Source: Nostoc calcicola FACHB-3891 (GTDB taxonomy: Bacteria > Cyanobacteriota > Cyanobacteriia > Cyanobacteriales > Nostocaceae). From it: DNA of 41,838 nucleotides. How positions within the stretch are numbered: position 1 is the stretch's first letter; every line of letters starts with the position of its first letter. Under the pieces are notes generated by a model. That model was not told the DNA's origin. It ran no database searches and worked only from the letters and a program-made list of their open reading frames with translations. A program made the translations under genes and the position numbers. This document shows, in pieces, positions 9,285-18,540 of the stretch. The DNA is taken from NCBI RefSeq assembly GCF_014697355.1, contig NZ_JACJRQ010000060.1, forward strand, positions 1 through 41,838, in the 5' to 3' direction.

Positions 9285-10289
9285 GTGGGAATACGCTACG
9301 ATTGGCAGGAATTAGAGATTCGGGCGATATACAACACGCCTTTGCTAGAGCTTATTTATCAAGCCGCTAGCGTGCATCGCCAATATCATGACCCAACAAA
9401 AATCCAAGTTTGTAAGCTCATATCTATTAAAACCGGAGGTTGCCCAGAAGATTGTAGCTACTGTGCCCAATCTTCGCGCTATAAAACAGAGGTCAAGGCG
9501 CAAGCACTCCTAGAAAAGGAAACGGTAGTTAACATTGCTCAAAAAGCTAAAGAAACTGGTGTTAGCCGCATCTGCATGGGTGCTGCTTGGCGCGAAGTGC
9601 GGGACAACTCACAATTTGAGGAAGTCCTGGAAATGGTCAAGGATGTGACGGCAATGGGTTTGGAAGTATGCTGCACTCTGGGAATGTTGACACCAAATCA
9701 AGCCAAGCGATTGGAAGATGCGGGACTTTACGCCTATAACCATAACTTGGATACTTCCCCAGAATATTACAGCACAATTATTACCACAAGGACATATGGC
9801 GATCGCTTGAACACAATTGAGAATGTCCGTCAAACAAATGTGACTGTATGTTCTGGCGGTATTCTTGGTTTGGGCGAAACTGTGGATGACCGCATTGGCA
9901 TGTTGCAAACTTTAGCAAACTTACATCCTCATCCAGAGTCCGTACCAATTAATATTCTCTCCCAAGTACCAGGCACACCCTTAGAAAATCAGCCTGATGT
10001 CCCCATTTGGGATGTTGTGCGAATGATTGCCACAGCCAGAATTTTAATGCCAGGTTCCGATGTACGTCTCAGTGCTGGCAGGGCTAGACTTTCTCAAGTT
10101 GAACAAGCTTTTTGCTTTATGGCAGGAGCCAATTCTATCTTTTCCAGCGACGACAACAAAATGTTGACGGTGACAACTCCCTGTCCAGATTATGATAGCG
10201 ATCGCGCAATGCTGAATTTACTCGGTTTAGGAATGCGTCCACCTTCCCAAAGACAAGAGAAATTAGCAAGTCCAGCAGTTGTAGGATAA
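9285..10289 (+). CDS. bioB: Biotin synthase
   Basis: The 334-residue protein is a radical-SAM enzyme that inserts sulfur into dethiobiotin to make biotin. The SAM-cluster motif is 'GGCPEDCSYCAQS' (Cys53, Cys57, Cys60, counting from GTG 9285). Further BioB signatures are 'YNHNLDTSPEYY', 'CSGGILGLGE', and 'SAGRARLSQ', whose Arg is a [2Fe-2S] ligand. I prefer GTG 9285 ('VGIRYDWQ') over GTG 9279 because AAGGA at 9272-9276 is 8 bases from the former and only 2 from the latter. No other biotin genes are nearby, which is common in cyanobacteria. The gene converges on petL. Confidence 0.96.
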   Translation: MGIRYDWQELEIRAIYNTPLLELIYQAASVHRQYHDPTKIQVCKLISIKTGGCPEDCSYCAQSSRYKTEVKAQALLEKETVVNIAQKAKETGVSRICMGAAWREVRDNSQFEEVLEMVKDVTAMGLEVCCTLGMLTPNQAKRLEDAGLYAYNHNLDTSPEYYSTIITTRTYGDRLNTIENVRQTNVTVCSGGILGLGETVDDRIGMLQTLANLHPHPESVPINILSQVPGTPLENQPDVPIWDVVRMIATARILMPGSDVRLSAGRARLSQVEQAFCFMAGANSIFSSDDNKMLTVTTPCPDYDSDRAMLNLLGLGMRPPSQRQEKLASPAVVG

Positions 10290-10295
10290 ATATCT

Positions 10296-10357
10296 TGTAG
10301 GATGGGCGTCTCGCCCGTCCTTAAACCAAGGGCAGGCCGTATTGCCCGCCCTACAAC
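10296..10357. terminator. Double-hairpin repeat between bioB and petL, possible bidirectional terminator
   Basis: Two adjacent stem-loops (GATGGGCG..CGCCCGTC and GGGCA..TGCCC) are enclosed by an outer imperfect inverted pair TTGTAGGATGGGC / GCCCGCCCTACAA. This is a widely dispersed cyanobacterial repeat. Its place between two convergent stop codons suggests it could terminate both transcripts. It has no strong U-tract, so the terminator role is inference. Confidence 0.45.
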
Positions 10358-10365
10358 AATCTAAC

Positions 10366-10461
10366 TTAAATTATCTTGGCAGTCCGCAGACCGAAAAACA
10401 GACCAAGAGCTATAGCAAAGAATAAACCCAAGAACCCGATGTAAGCTGCAATTGCAAACAT
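10366..10461 (-). CDS. petL: Cytochrome b6f complex subunit 6 (PetL)
   Basis: A 31-residue frame on the minus strand, too short for most gene finders, reads 'MFAIAAYIGFLGLFFAIA' and ends in 'FGLRTAKII'. The pattern MxAIxAYIGFL...FGLRxAKI matches the PetL I recall from Nostoc. PetL is a single-helix thylakoid subunit at the periphery of cytochrome b6f that supports complex stability. The ATG (10459-10461) is preceded by GGAG seven bases upstream, a good ribosome binding site. One transmembrane helix fills most of the protein. It is transcribed alone, away from aroB and towards bioB. Confidence 0.9.
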   Translation of the reverse strand: MFAIAAYIGFLGLFFAIALGLFFGLRTAKII

Positions 10462-10605
10462 TTATTTTTCTCCACAATACTTCCTAAATCTATTGAATCA
10501 TTAGTCATTGGTCATTGGTCATTAGTTTTTTACCCACTCCCCACTCCCTCCTTTCCCTAGATTGCGATAGAATACAGCCCACGGGCGCTTGTTTGGGATT
10601 GGGCA
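10462..10605. repeat. Heptamer repeats between divergent petL and aroB
   Basis: 'TCATTGG' heptamers occur at 10503-10524, followed by a short 'CCCACTCCCCACTCCC' tract (about 10532-10550). Promoters of both genes must lie here, but I cannot identify convincing -35/-10 pairs. Confidence 0.6.
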
Positions 10606-11697
10606 ATGACTTCTGTAATTAATGTGAATTTACCTGAGCAGTCTTATGAGATTGCAATGGCACCTTCAAGCTTAGATCAACTCGGTCAACACATGGCCAG
10701 TCTCAAACTAGGCAAGAAGGTACTGCTGGTTTCTAATCCGACGATTTTTAAGCATTTTGGCGAAAGAGCTATTGCATCCCTGACATCTGCTGGGTTTGAA
10801 GTTGCCAGCTGCACCCTACCACCTGGGGAACGCTACAAAACCCTCAACTCCATCCAAAAACTCTACGATGTCGCTTTGGAAAACCGCCTAGAACGTTCTT
10901 CTACTATGGTGGCTCTGGGGGGAGGTGTAATTGGTGATATGACAGGTTTTGCCGCCGCAACTTGGCTGCGGGGCATTAATGTTGTGCAAGTGCCTACCTC
11001 TCTGTTGGCAATGGTAGATTCGGCAATTGGTGGCAAAACTGGCGTTAATCATCCCCACGGGAAAAACTTAATTGGGGCATTCCATCAACCACGCTTGGTT
11101 TTGATTGACCCACAAGTGTTGAAAACTCTTCCCATGCGGGAGTTTCGGGCGGGGATGGCAGAAGTTATTAAGTACGGTGTGATTTGGGATGCCGAATTAT
11201 TTGCCCAGTTGGAAGCAAGTAAACGTCTCGACCAACTCCGCTATGTTAAACCTGAATTGATAGAAACCATATTACTGCGTTCTTGTCAAGCTAAAGCTGA
11301 TGTTGTCAGCAAAGATGAAAAAGAAGGTGGATTAAGGGCGATTCTCAACTATGGGCATACCATCGGTCATGCGGTGGAAAGTTTGACTGGTTATCGGCTA
11401 GTGAATCACGGTGAAGCAGTGGCGATCGGTATGGTAGCAGCTGGGCAAATTGCTGTGGAACTGGGAATGTGGCAAAAGGAAGACAGCGAACGTCAAAATG
11501 CTTTAATTCAAAAAACAGGTTTACCGACTCAGTTACCATCTGGGGTGGATATTGAAGAAATTATTGAAGCGTTGCAGTTAGATAAAAAAGTCAAAGCCGG
11601 GAAAGTGCGGTTTATTTTGCCAACGCAAATTGGTGTAGTGACAATTACTGATGAAGTGCCATCAGATATTATTCGGCAAGTGTTGCGGGGGATTTGA
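10606..11697 (+). CDS. aroB: 3-dehydroquinate synthase
   Basis: The 363-residue protein converts DAHP to 3-dehydroquinate, the second step of the shikimate pathway, using NAD and a divalent metal. Signature blocks are present: 'GGGVIGDMTGFAAATWLRGI' (NAD site), 'VPTSLLAMVDSAIGGKTGVN', 'GMAEVIKYGVIWD', and 'NYGHTIGHAVE' with the metal-binding His residues, plus 'NHGEAVAIGM'. Length is normal for bacterial AroB. ATG 10606 lacks a strong Shine-Dalgarno sequence. It stands alone, with no other aro genes within the window. Confidence 0.96.
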   Translation: MTSVINVNLPEQSYEIAMAPSSLDQLGQHMASLKLGKKVLLVSNPTIFKHFGERAIASLTSAGFEVASCTLPPGERYKTLNSIQKLYDVALENRLERSSTMVALGGGVIGDMTGFAAATWLRGINVVQVPTSLLAMVDSAIGGKTGVNHPHGKNLIGAFHQPRLVLIDPQVLKTLPMREFRAGMAEVIKYGVIWDAELFAQLEASKRLDQLRYVKPELIETILLRSCQAKADVVSKDEKEGGLRAILNYGHTIGHAVESLTGYRLVNHGEAVAIGMVAAGQIAVELGMWQKEDSERQNALIQKTGLPTQLPSGVDIEEIIEALQLDKKVKAGKVRFILPTQIGVVTITDEVPSDIIRQVLRGI

Positions 11698-11777
11698 CCA
11701 AAAGACACTTCAGGGCTACTAAAACCCCGCACTGTATTCGGTACTCAAAAGATGCCTTAGCTATTTGTAAGCAATCT

Positions 11778-11806
11778 GTTAGCGTAGCGTCGCCCGCTAC
11801 GCTAAC
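11778..11806. repeat. 11-bp perfect hairpin GTTAGCGTAGC/GCTACGCTAAC
   Basis: A perfect 11-bp inverted repeat with a 7-base loop lies about 80 bp after aroB. It has no U-run, so a role as terminator is uncertain. Fragments with the same 'TTAGCG..GCGGGGCG' flavour occur at about 3719 and 28487. Confidence 0.6.
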
Positions 11807-11915
11807 AACAAAGCTGCCTGGGTATAATAAACTCTCGGCAATGCTTACCCAATCTAAAAAGACATTAGAGAGAAAATGGCTATCTGATGTTTCTTCAGTG
11901 CCATTACAGCAAAAA

Positions 11916-11982
11916 ACGAACCGCAAAGGACGCAAAGGACACAAAGAAATAAGAGTTTCAGAGAGTTTTTGCGTAAGTCCTA
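11916..11982. repeat. Interspersed repeat copy ('AGGACTTACGCA' family)
   Basis: This copy is inverted relative to those at 4550-4625 and 21271-21343. All share 'AGGACTTACGCAAAAACTCT' or close variants, followed by 'CTCTTATTTCTTTGTGTCCT'. It ends three bases from the kinase stop codon. 'GACTTACGCA' also forms the outer inverted repeat of the 38347-38671 element. Confidence 0.7.
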
Positions 11983-11985
11983 TAT

Positions 11986-14900
11986 TCATTCCACCTGTAA
12001 GCTAATATCAATAATTTCATCGAAGCAGAAGTTACGAACTAAATTTGCTAATTCTGCTGCCAAATGAGACTGAGTTGGCTCAATTTGCTCAATTAGTTGG
12101 AAAATTCGCTCGGCATCGACTTCAATGGCTGCTTGATTTAATTCTGCTATCCATTGAACAGGCATAAGCTGAATTGCAGAGTGAAGATCCAAAATGGGAG
12201 ATTGAACATTATCTGGCTTTTTATATGTGGCATTTTCACTGCTTTCTTCTGCATAGATATAATCCACCTGCAAATATTCAGCTATCTTTTCAAAAATCAC
12301 TTGTTCGCGGAATGGCTTACGAACTAAGTCATTACAACCTGCGGCTAAGATACTTGCTTGTTGTTCTTCAAAAGCACTGGCAGTTAAAGCAATAATAACG
12401 GTACTGTGATTGACATCTGTATTTCTTTCTCTGGCTCTAATTTCTTTAGTTGCGTCATAGCCGTTCATCACAGGCATCCGCATATCCATCCAAATGAGGT
12501 GGGGTTGCCAATTTTGCCAAATTGCGATCGCTTGTTGTCCATTATTAGCTGTTTTGGTATTAAAACCAACACTTCCCAGCAGTTGCACAATTAAATCGCA
12601 GTTTTCTTTGCGATCGTCCACTACCAGAATCCGATAATCTGCTTGGTTGGCTGCCAGTTTAATTACGCGTCCCCTACCCAACTTGGGTGTAGCTTTTAAG
12701 GCTGCAACTAAATTCACTTGGATGTCAAAGCTAAAAGTAGATCCTTGCCCAGGGCTGCTGGTAATGTGGATTTCGCCCCCCAACAATCGCACAAACTGGC
12801 GGCTAATTGTTAATCCTAGCCCAGTTCCCTCCTTAGTTTGGATACCGCTTGTTGTCTGCACAAAAGGCTGAAACAAGTTATTCATTTCTTCTGGTGCTAT
12901 TCCCCTTCCAGTGTCTTCGATTTCAAAGATTAGGAATTGGGGAGTGGGGAGTGGGGAGTGGGGAGTGTGGGGGGATGGGGGAGTGTGGGAAGTGTGGGGA
13001 GTGTGGGGAGAAAGAGAATTTATACTTCCCCCTCCTCCCTCACCTCCCACACCTCCCTCACCTCCCACACTTCCCCATCTCCCTATCTCCCCATCTCCCT
13101 CATCCCCCAACCTCACCCGCAACGTTACCCCGCCAGTTTGAGTAAACTTAACGGCGTTACCCAAAAGGTTAATTAGGACTTGGCGGAGTTTACCTGCATC
13201 TGTTTGGATGTAGCGGGGGAGATTGGGGGACATTTCAAAGTTGAGGAATAGTTGCTTTGCTTGTGTCCGTACCTGGAACATTTCTTGTAATGTTTGCAAT
13301 AAAAAATAAAGGTCGAAGTCTTCGGGGTTGAAAATGATTTGTCCGGCTTCAATTTTCGACATTTCCAAGACATCGTTAATCAGGTTTAATAAGTGTTCTC
13401 CACTACGGTTAATGGTAGCTAAAGATTCACGCTGATTAGAGTTGAGGCTGGTGTCTCGTTCCATTAATTGGGAAAAGCCGAGAATCGCATTTAATGGTGT
13501 GCGGAGTTCGTGACTCATGTTGGCCAAAAAAGCACTTTTGGCTCGGTTGGCGGTTTCAGCAGCTTCTTTGGCAACTCTCAGAGCTTCTTCTGCTTGATGT
13601 CTAGATCGACCGATCGCTATTATTTCACCTATCAGTTTCAGTAGATTAATATCTTCTTGGTTCCAGGTTTTGGTATGATGAATCATCGCCGCACCAACAA
13701 ACCCAACGACTCTGCCAGCATGGAGCATGGGCACGGCAAGTAAAGATTGAAAAGACATACTTTCAAATAATTGTCGCTCAGGTAGATGGGATGGTAGTTC
13801 TTCGACACAAGAGATTTGGCGATGTCTACCACGAAGAATCGGCTCGTAGAAATAGGGGAAAACTTCCACAGGCGAACCTCTGGCAATATCAATTAATGGT
13901 GGAACATCTTCACTGCACCATTCATGGATGAGGTTAAATTCACTTTGATCCTTGGAACATTCAAAAATGCAACTGTGTTCAACATCAATAAATTCAGCGA
14001 TCGCTCGCAGTGTAAAATTAATTGCTGTTTCTAAATCTTGGTCAATAAATTGCCGAGATATGCTACTGAGTAAACTTTCTGCTTGAGTACGACGTTGCAG
14101 GGCTGCTTCTGCTAGTTTGCGATCGCTAATATCACGAGCTACGCCGACAATCTGATAGTTACCCTGGGCATCTTGTGTGCGGACTGCATTACTAGTTAGC
14201 CAAACCCAGCCTTTGGTTCGATGTTTGGCGCGGTACTCAGTCCCCGAAATTCCCTCGCCTGTTGCCAGGATACTTTGGGCGACTTCTAGACATTTTGGCA
14301 CATCATCAAGATGAGTAAACAATGCCAAAGAACTACCCTCCATTTCGCTGGGCGCAAATCCGGTAGTCTTCAAGATATTAGGAGAAATATAGTTGAAAAC
14401 ACCATCAGCAGTGACAACAAAAAGCACGTCATTTACTTTTTCAACAATAGTGCGAAACTTTAACTCGCTTTCCTGGAGGGCGGCTTCTGCTTGTTTGCGT
14501 TCCAATTCGGCACCGGCGCGGGCAGCAAAAATTTTGATAATCAGTTCTCGTCCGGGATTGGGCTGCATTGGTTTGATATCTATCACTGCAAGATGTCCAA
14601 TGATTTCGCCGGCTGAACTGGTGAGAGGAACGCCAAGAAAACTTTCGGCATTCATCGCCACTAAATCTGCATCTTCGGGGAAAGCGGCTTGCACTCCTTG
14701 GGGGTAGTGACACATGTTGCCTTGCAAGGTATGCTGACAAGGAGTACCGTGCAAATTATATTCCAAGTTATCGCCAATATCCCCGCAACACCAAAATGCC
14801 AAAGTGCGGACTTGAGTTTTTGGCTCATCATTAAATTCAGTGACTAGGGCATATTGAACTTGCAATACTTCGGCAAGGTAACGAACGCAGGAATTAAAGA

Positions 14901-17625
14901 ACTCATTGCCTGTTTTAGCTGCTGTACCCTCAACAATTAAGCGTAAAGCTTGTTCTTGGTGTTTGCGTTCGCTAATATCTGTAAATACGCAATCGAGACA
15001 AGATTCTTCGGAGTTGAGGCGCAGTGACAATAATAGCCAAACCAAAGAACCATCCAGCCGATGCATTGCGACTTCAAAGTTGCAGACTTCGCCGCAGTCT
15101 TCTATTTGTTTTAAAATTGATTCCCGTTCGCTGGGATTTACATATAAATCCGCGATAAAATACTTGGCGATTAAGTCATCAGCACAAGCAAAACCCAAAA
15201 TATTTGCACCGCGATCGTTCGCATCAAGAATTAAGCCATCTTCGGGACGAGTGCGAAAAATCCCCACTTGGGAATTCTCAAAAATGTTGCGGTACTTCAT
15301 TTCACTACGACGCAAAGCTTCTTCTGCTTGCTTGCGTTCGGTGATATCGCGTCCAACACCTGCGATCGCAATTTCACCACTAGAAGTATTGATTGTTGAA
15401 GTATTAAAATTAAACCATCGCCAGCTACCATCTTGGTGTTGCAATCGCACTTCAATATTAGTCAGCTTTTCGCCCGTCATCGCCCTTTGTAAGGCGGCGG
15501 CGCTAGTTGGTAAATCTTCGGGGTTGGTAAACTCTACCACAGAATGACCTTCGATTTCCTCCAAGCTGTAACCCAAAATTGCGCTGACATTTGGCGAGTG
15601 ATAGGTAAAAATTCCCTCTGGCGAAAGAACAAATATCAAATCATTGGCATTTTCCACGATGCTGCGGAATTTTAACTCACTTTCTTGCAGGGCTGCTTGG
15701 GCGCGTTTGCGTTCTGTGGCATCTGTCCCCACTGAAAGAATCTCGATTAAATTGCCTTGTTCATCTAAAATGGGTTTATTCGCCCAAACTATCCAAACGC
15801 GATCGCCATTTTTGCATAAATTCTCGTTTTCGTTAAAGAGATAGTTTTCTGGGTACAGGCAAATATCCACCATTAACGCTTGCAAATCCCGTCCAGAAGT
15901 TTCGGTTTCTGGAACAATTGTACCGACAACATTGCGTCCTGTAATTTCATCTACATCGAAACCAAACAGCCTTTGACCGTAGTCATTCAAAAATATAATG
16001 TCACCATTGCTATCCCAACGGAGAATGATACAGTTGGCTGTTTGCACCAAATCACGATATTGTGCTTCCCTTTGGCGTAAGGCTTCCTGGGTGCGTTTGC
16101 GAGCAGTGATATCCCGCACTATTGCTAAAATATGACGCTTGCCATTATAAATGCAAGTCGTTCCTTTGACTTCCACATCGATTAAAGAGCCATCTTTGCA
16201 GATATCAACTGCTTGTCCATAAAATTGCTCGCCAACTCGTGTTTTCTCTACAAACTCATGGAAAACAGAATGTGAATCTGGGTGAATATAAACAGATGGA
16301 TGCAAAGCGAGAAATTCTTCGTAGGTATAACCGTGCATCTGACAAGCAGCAGGATTAATCTCGGCAACTGTTTCAGTTTCTATTTCAGTAATAAATAGTC
16401 CATCATTGATAGCTTCAAAAATACTGCGGTATTGTAACTCACTTTGTCGCAATGCTTCTTCAGATTTTTGGCGTTGAGTAACATCGCGGAAACTCCACAC
16501 CCTACCAATAATTTGTTCGCCGACGCGCTGAGGACAGGAGTAACGCTCAAATATTCTGCCATCCCGCAGTTCTAAGGAATCGTAACTAACTACTTCCGGA
16601 TTTTGGTATAATTCTCGAACGCGTTGTAAAAATCCATCAGGGTCTTTTAGTTGGTTTGCCAGATGCGCTAGCCGTCGGGGATGATCTGGTTCCGTCAAAA
16701 GTTCTGGTGGAATTGACCACATTTCTAAGAACTTTTGATTGAAACTAGTTATATTACTAGAAGTATTGACTACTAAGATACCATCTTGAATTGATTCAAA
16801 GATAGCATTTAACAAAGATAAAGAATTTTCTAGAGCTATTTGGGTTTTTTTACGGTCTGTAATATCGCGTCCCAAAACAAGTATTGCCTTGCGTTTACCA
16901 TCCTGGTGAAACAGAGGAGCTTTAATCATATCTAAACTGCTCATTGTACCATCAGGTCGCGGTATAATTTCTTCTACCCGATGCACAGTTCCCAACTGCC
17001 AAGATTGTTCATCTGTTTTGCTGCAATTGAGTAAAGCATCGTGATAAAAATTGCTAAATTCTGCCAGTTCTGAGTCAGTTTTGCCTCGATAATCAACGCC
17101 TTGTAGTTCTAAAAATTCTAAATTAGCTTGGTTTGACAGCAACCATTTTCCCTCGCCGTCTTTTAAACAAATGATATCCGGTGTAGCGTTAATTAACGTC
17201 TGCAACCGCTCCTCAATCTCTTGCAAAGATTCTTGAGCTTGTTTCGTTCCAGTGATATCTCGAATTATTAGTATTGCACAGCGATCGCCACTCAATCCGA
17301 TGCAGCTACCAGAAATTTGTAATGTTAAAGTGCGATCGCCCTGCTGCAACTGATAAATTGTTGTTTCATACTCCCCATTCAGTATTCTGACATCAGGATA
17401 GCAAGGCAAAGCAACTAATAGGGGTAGCAAATCACTTAACCTCAAGCCGCAGACAGTGCCATAGGGTTGGTTAACCAGAAATGCAAAACTAGAATTGCAC
17501 CATTGAATGAGTTGGTCTTCTCCCACCCAGACTACAGCATCAGCGATCGCATTCAGTGTAACTTGCATCTTGTTCAACGTGGTTTGCAATTGCTCTACCT
17601 GCTCTAGCTGTTGTCTACTCATCAA
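11986..17625 (-). CDS. Giant PAS/GAF hybrid sensor histidine kinase
   Basis: This 1879-residue cytosolic kinase has no membrane segment. Order by residue: seven PAS domains (about 15-130, 135-258, 262-388, 393-512, 517-642, 648-768, 773-890), each closed by an 'RDITxRK'-type motif; GAF (895-1050); PAS (1058-1175); GAF (1180-1345); HisKA with 'MSHELRTPLNA' (His1372); HATPase with N-box 'INLLGNAVKFT', 'DTGRGI' and 'GTGLGL'; receiver with phospho-acceptor Asp1714 ('IWMDMRMP'); and an HPt-like helical tail with no recognisable phosphohistidine. Neither GAF shows the Cys-His chromophore motif of cyanobacteriochromes. Residues about 1505-1563 are an in-frame low-complexity insert between the ATPase N-box and G1-box. 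ATG 17625 is the likely start. No partner regulator is adjacent; the nearest lies 1.1 kb away. The ligand or signal is unknown. Confidence 0.92.
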   Translation of the reverse strand: MMSRQQLEQVEQLQTTLNKMQVTLNAIADAVVWVGEDQLIQWCNSSFAFLVNQPYGTVCGLRLSDLLPLLVALPCYPDVRILNGEYETTIYQLQQGDRTLTLQISGSCIGLSGDRCAILIIRDITGTKQAQESLQEIEERLQTLINATPDIICLKDGEGKWLLSNQANLEFLELQGVDYRGKTDSELAEFSNFYHDALLNCSKTDEQSWQLGTVHRVEEIIPRPDGTMSSLDMIKAPLFHQDGKRKAILVLGRDITDRKKTQIALENSLSLLNAIFESIQDGILVVNTSSNITSFNQKFLEMWSIPPELLTEPDHPRRLAHLANQLKDPDGFLQRVRELYQNPEVVSYDSLELRDGRIFERYSCPQRVGEQIIGRVWSFRDVTQRQKSEEALRQSELQYRSIFEAINDGLFITEIETETVAEINPAACQMHGYTYEEFLALHPSVYIHPDSHSVFHEFVEKTRVGEQFYGQAVDICKDGSLIDVEVKGTTCIYNGKRHILAIVRDITARKRTQEALRQREAQYRDLVQTANCIILRWDSNGDIIFLNDYGQRLFGFDVDEITGRNVVGTIVPETETSGRDLQALMVDICLYPENYLFNENENLCKNGDRVWIVWANKPILDEQGNLIEILSVGTDATERKRAQAALQESELKFRSIVENANDLIFVLSPEGIFTYHSPNVSAILGYSLEEIEGHSVVEFTNPEDLPTSAAALQRAMTGEKLTNIEVRLQHQDGSWRWFNFNTSTINTSSGEIAIAGVGRDITERKQAEEALRRSEMKYRNIFENSQVGIFRTRPEDGLILDANDRGANILGFACADDLIAKYFIADLYVNPSERESILKQIEDCGEVCNFEVAMHRLDGSLVWLLLSLRLNSEESCLDCVFTDISERKHQEQALRLIVEGTAAKTGNEFFNSCVRYLAEVLQVQYALVTEFNDEPKTQVRTLAFWCCGDIGDNLEYNLHGTPCQHTLQGNMCHYPQGVQAAFPEDADLVAMNAESFLGVPLTSSAGEIIGHLAVIDIKPMQPNPGRELIIKIFAARAGAELERKQAEAALQESELKFRTIVEKVNDVLFVVTADGVFNYISPNILKTTGFAPSEMEGSSLALFTHLDDVPKCLEVAQSILATGEGISGTEYRAKHRTKGWVWLTSNAVRTQDAQGNYQIVGVARDISDRKLAEAALQRRTQAESLLSSISRQFIDQDLETAINFTLRAIAEFIDVEHSCIFECSKDQSEFNLIHEWCSEDVPPLIDIARGSPVEVFPYFYEPILRGRHRQISCVEELPSHLPERQLFESMSFQSLLAVPMLHAGRVVGFVGAAMIHHTKTWNQEDINLLKLIGEIIAIGRSRHQAEEALRVAKEAAETANRAKSAFLANMSHELRTPLNAILGFSQLMERDTSLNSNQRESLATINRSGEHLLNLINDVLEMSKIEAGQIIFNPEDFDLYFLLQTLQEMFQVRTQAKQLFLNFEMSPNLPRYIQTDAGKLRQVLINLLGNAVKFTQTGGVTLRVRLGDEGDGEIGRWGSVGGEGGVGGEGGGGSINSLSPHTPHTSHTPPSPHTPHSPLPTPQFLIFEIEDTGRGIAPEEMNNLFQPFVQTTSGIQTKEGTGLGLTISRQFVRLLGGEIHITSSPGQGSTFSFDIQVNLVAALKATPKLGRGRVIKLAANQADYRILVVDDRKENCDLIVQLLGSVGFNTKTANNGQQAIAIWQNWQPHLIWMDMRMPVMNGYDATKEIRARERNTDVNHSTVIIALTASAFEEQQASILAAGCNDLVRKPFREQVIFEKIAEYLQVDYIYAEESSENATYKKPDNVQSPILDLHSAIQLMPVQWIAELNQAAIEVDAERIFQLIEQIEPTQSHLAAELANLVRNFCFDEIIDISLQVE
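12939..13110. repeat. In-frame GGGGAGTG/CCCCATCTCC repeat inside a kinase ATPase domain
   Basis: A G-rich block of 'GGGGAGTG' iterations (12939-13016) is followed by a C-rich block of 'CTCCC' iterations (13026-13110), together resembling a large fold-back. It encodes Gly/Glu-rich then Pro/His/Ser-rich peptide on the minus strand without a stop. It also generates several spurious plus-strand frames. Confidence 0.85.
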
Positions 17626-18288
17626 TAACTCCCCTTCAAATAATCAGTAATAATTATCAGTTCAATCCTTTACAAATTAATAATCATGTGCTTTTGATGA
17701 TACTAATAAATCTGTATAGCGATTGTATCGTTACTCCACGACTGGAATATTCGACTACAGTAAAACTACACATTTCCTTCAAATTTTCCGGAACTCACAG
17801 CAGTCTCTTGCCTTCTCTCTGCGCCTCTGCGCCTCTGCGTGAAAAAAAACCAAAATCACTCCGAAATAGTAGGGTGCGTTATGCCGTAGGCTAACGCACC
17901 TCCAATGATTGAATCTTCGGTTAAGGCAAGAGACGCGATAAATCGCCGTCTCTACAATATTTATTGTCTACACAAATAATTTCAAAAATCAAAGCACCAA
18001 GCCATATACTCGTACACCAACTCATACACGTAGTCATATACACGCCTGGGAAAATTAAATTAACAGCGAACGAGCAAAATTGAAGAAGAATACAGAATTC
18101 AGAATTCAGAATTCAGCAATCTTTCAGTGGCGGGTCTGAATCCCCGACTGATTGATTCTGACTCCTGAATTCTGACTTCTGAATTCTTCTTCAAGTATTT
18201 TCCTTTGCGTCTTTGCGCCTTTGCGTGAGACATTCATCCCTAGATTCAGCAACGCCGTATTTTCAACTCCTATTAATGGTGACGTGTA
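17626..18288. other. Intergenic region with several hairpins and repeats
   Basis: It holds 'GCGCCTCTGC' iterations (17819-17840), a perfect 9-bp stem GGTGCGTTA/TAACGCACC (17873-17900), an AGAGACG/CGTCTCT hairpin (17929-17953), and a block bounded by TTGAAGAAGAAT and ATTCTTCTTCAA (about 18079-18196) filled with 'CAGAATTCAGAATTC' repeats. A 'TTTGCGTCTTTGCGCC' tract follows near 18205. I see no gene. Confidence 0.65.
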
Positions 18289-18540
18289 CTAAGCCACTGT
18301 TTTTATACTGTTGATGCCGTGACTCATCCACTGTGCCAACAACCACTGACTTGCAGGCTTGTCCAATGCCGGTAAAACGCGAAAGTTAAAAACTTGCTCC
18401 CAAACTTCCTCCCCATGTTGACAAACAAAAGCTTGCTCTAGCTCTTGAAAGTGAGCATAATCTTTGTTGCCGATCGCTTCAAGCATACTTACTATTTCAT
18501 TTACTGGTATGTGAGTAGCTGTTAATTGTGCTTCTGTCAT
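18289..18540 (-). CDS. Small protein of unknown function (83 aa)
   Basis: An 83-residue, mildly acidic protein with a likely helical N-terminal half ('EIVSMLEAIGNKDYAHFQELEQAF') and a Trp-containing C-terminal half ('EVWEQVFNFRVLPALDKPASQWLLAQW'). It contains one cysteine. I do not recognise a family. Its ATG overlaps the stop codon of the upstream 65-residue frame (TAATG), which implies translational coupling, and both follow the 774-residue regulator on the same strand. That gene order suggests a three-gene transcript. A signalling-related role would be guesswork. Confidence 0.68.
   Translation of the reverse strand: MTEAQLTATHIPVNEIVSMLEAIGNKDYAHFQELEQAFVCQHGEEVWEQVFNFRVLPALDKPASQWLLAQWMSHGINSIKTVA

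Noticed and set aside
12849..13145. Several plus-strand repetitive frames inside the giant kinase gene
   Set aside because: They arise from the stop-free GGGGAGTG/CTCCC repeat on both strands, and the minus strand holds the conserved kinase.
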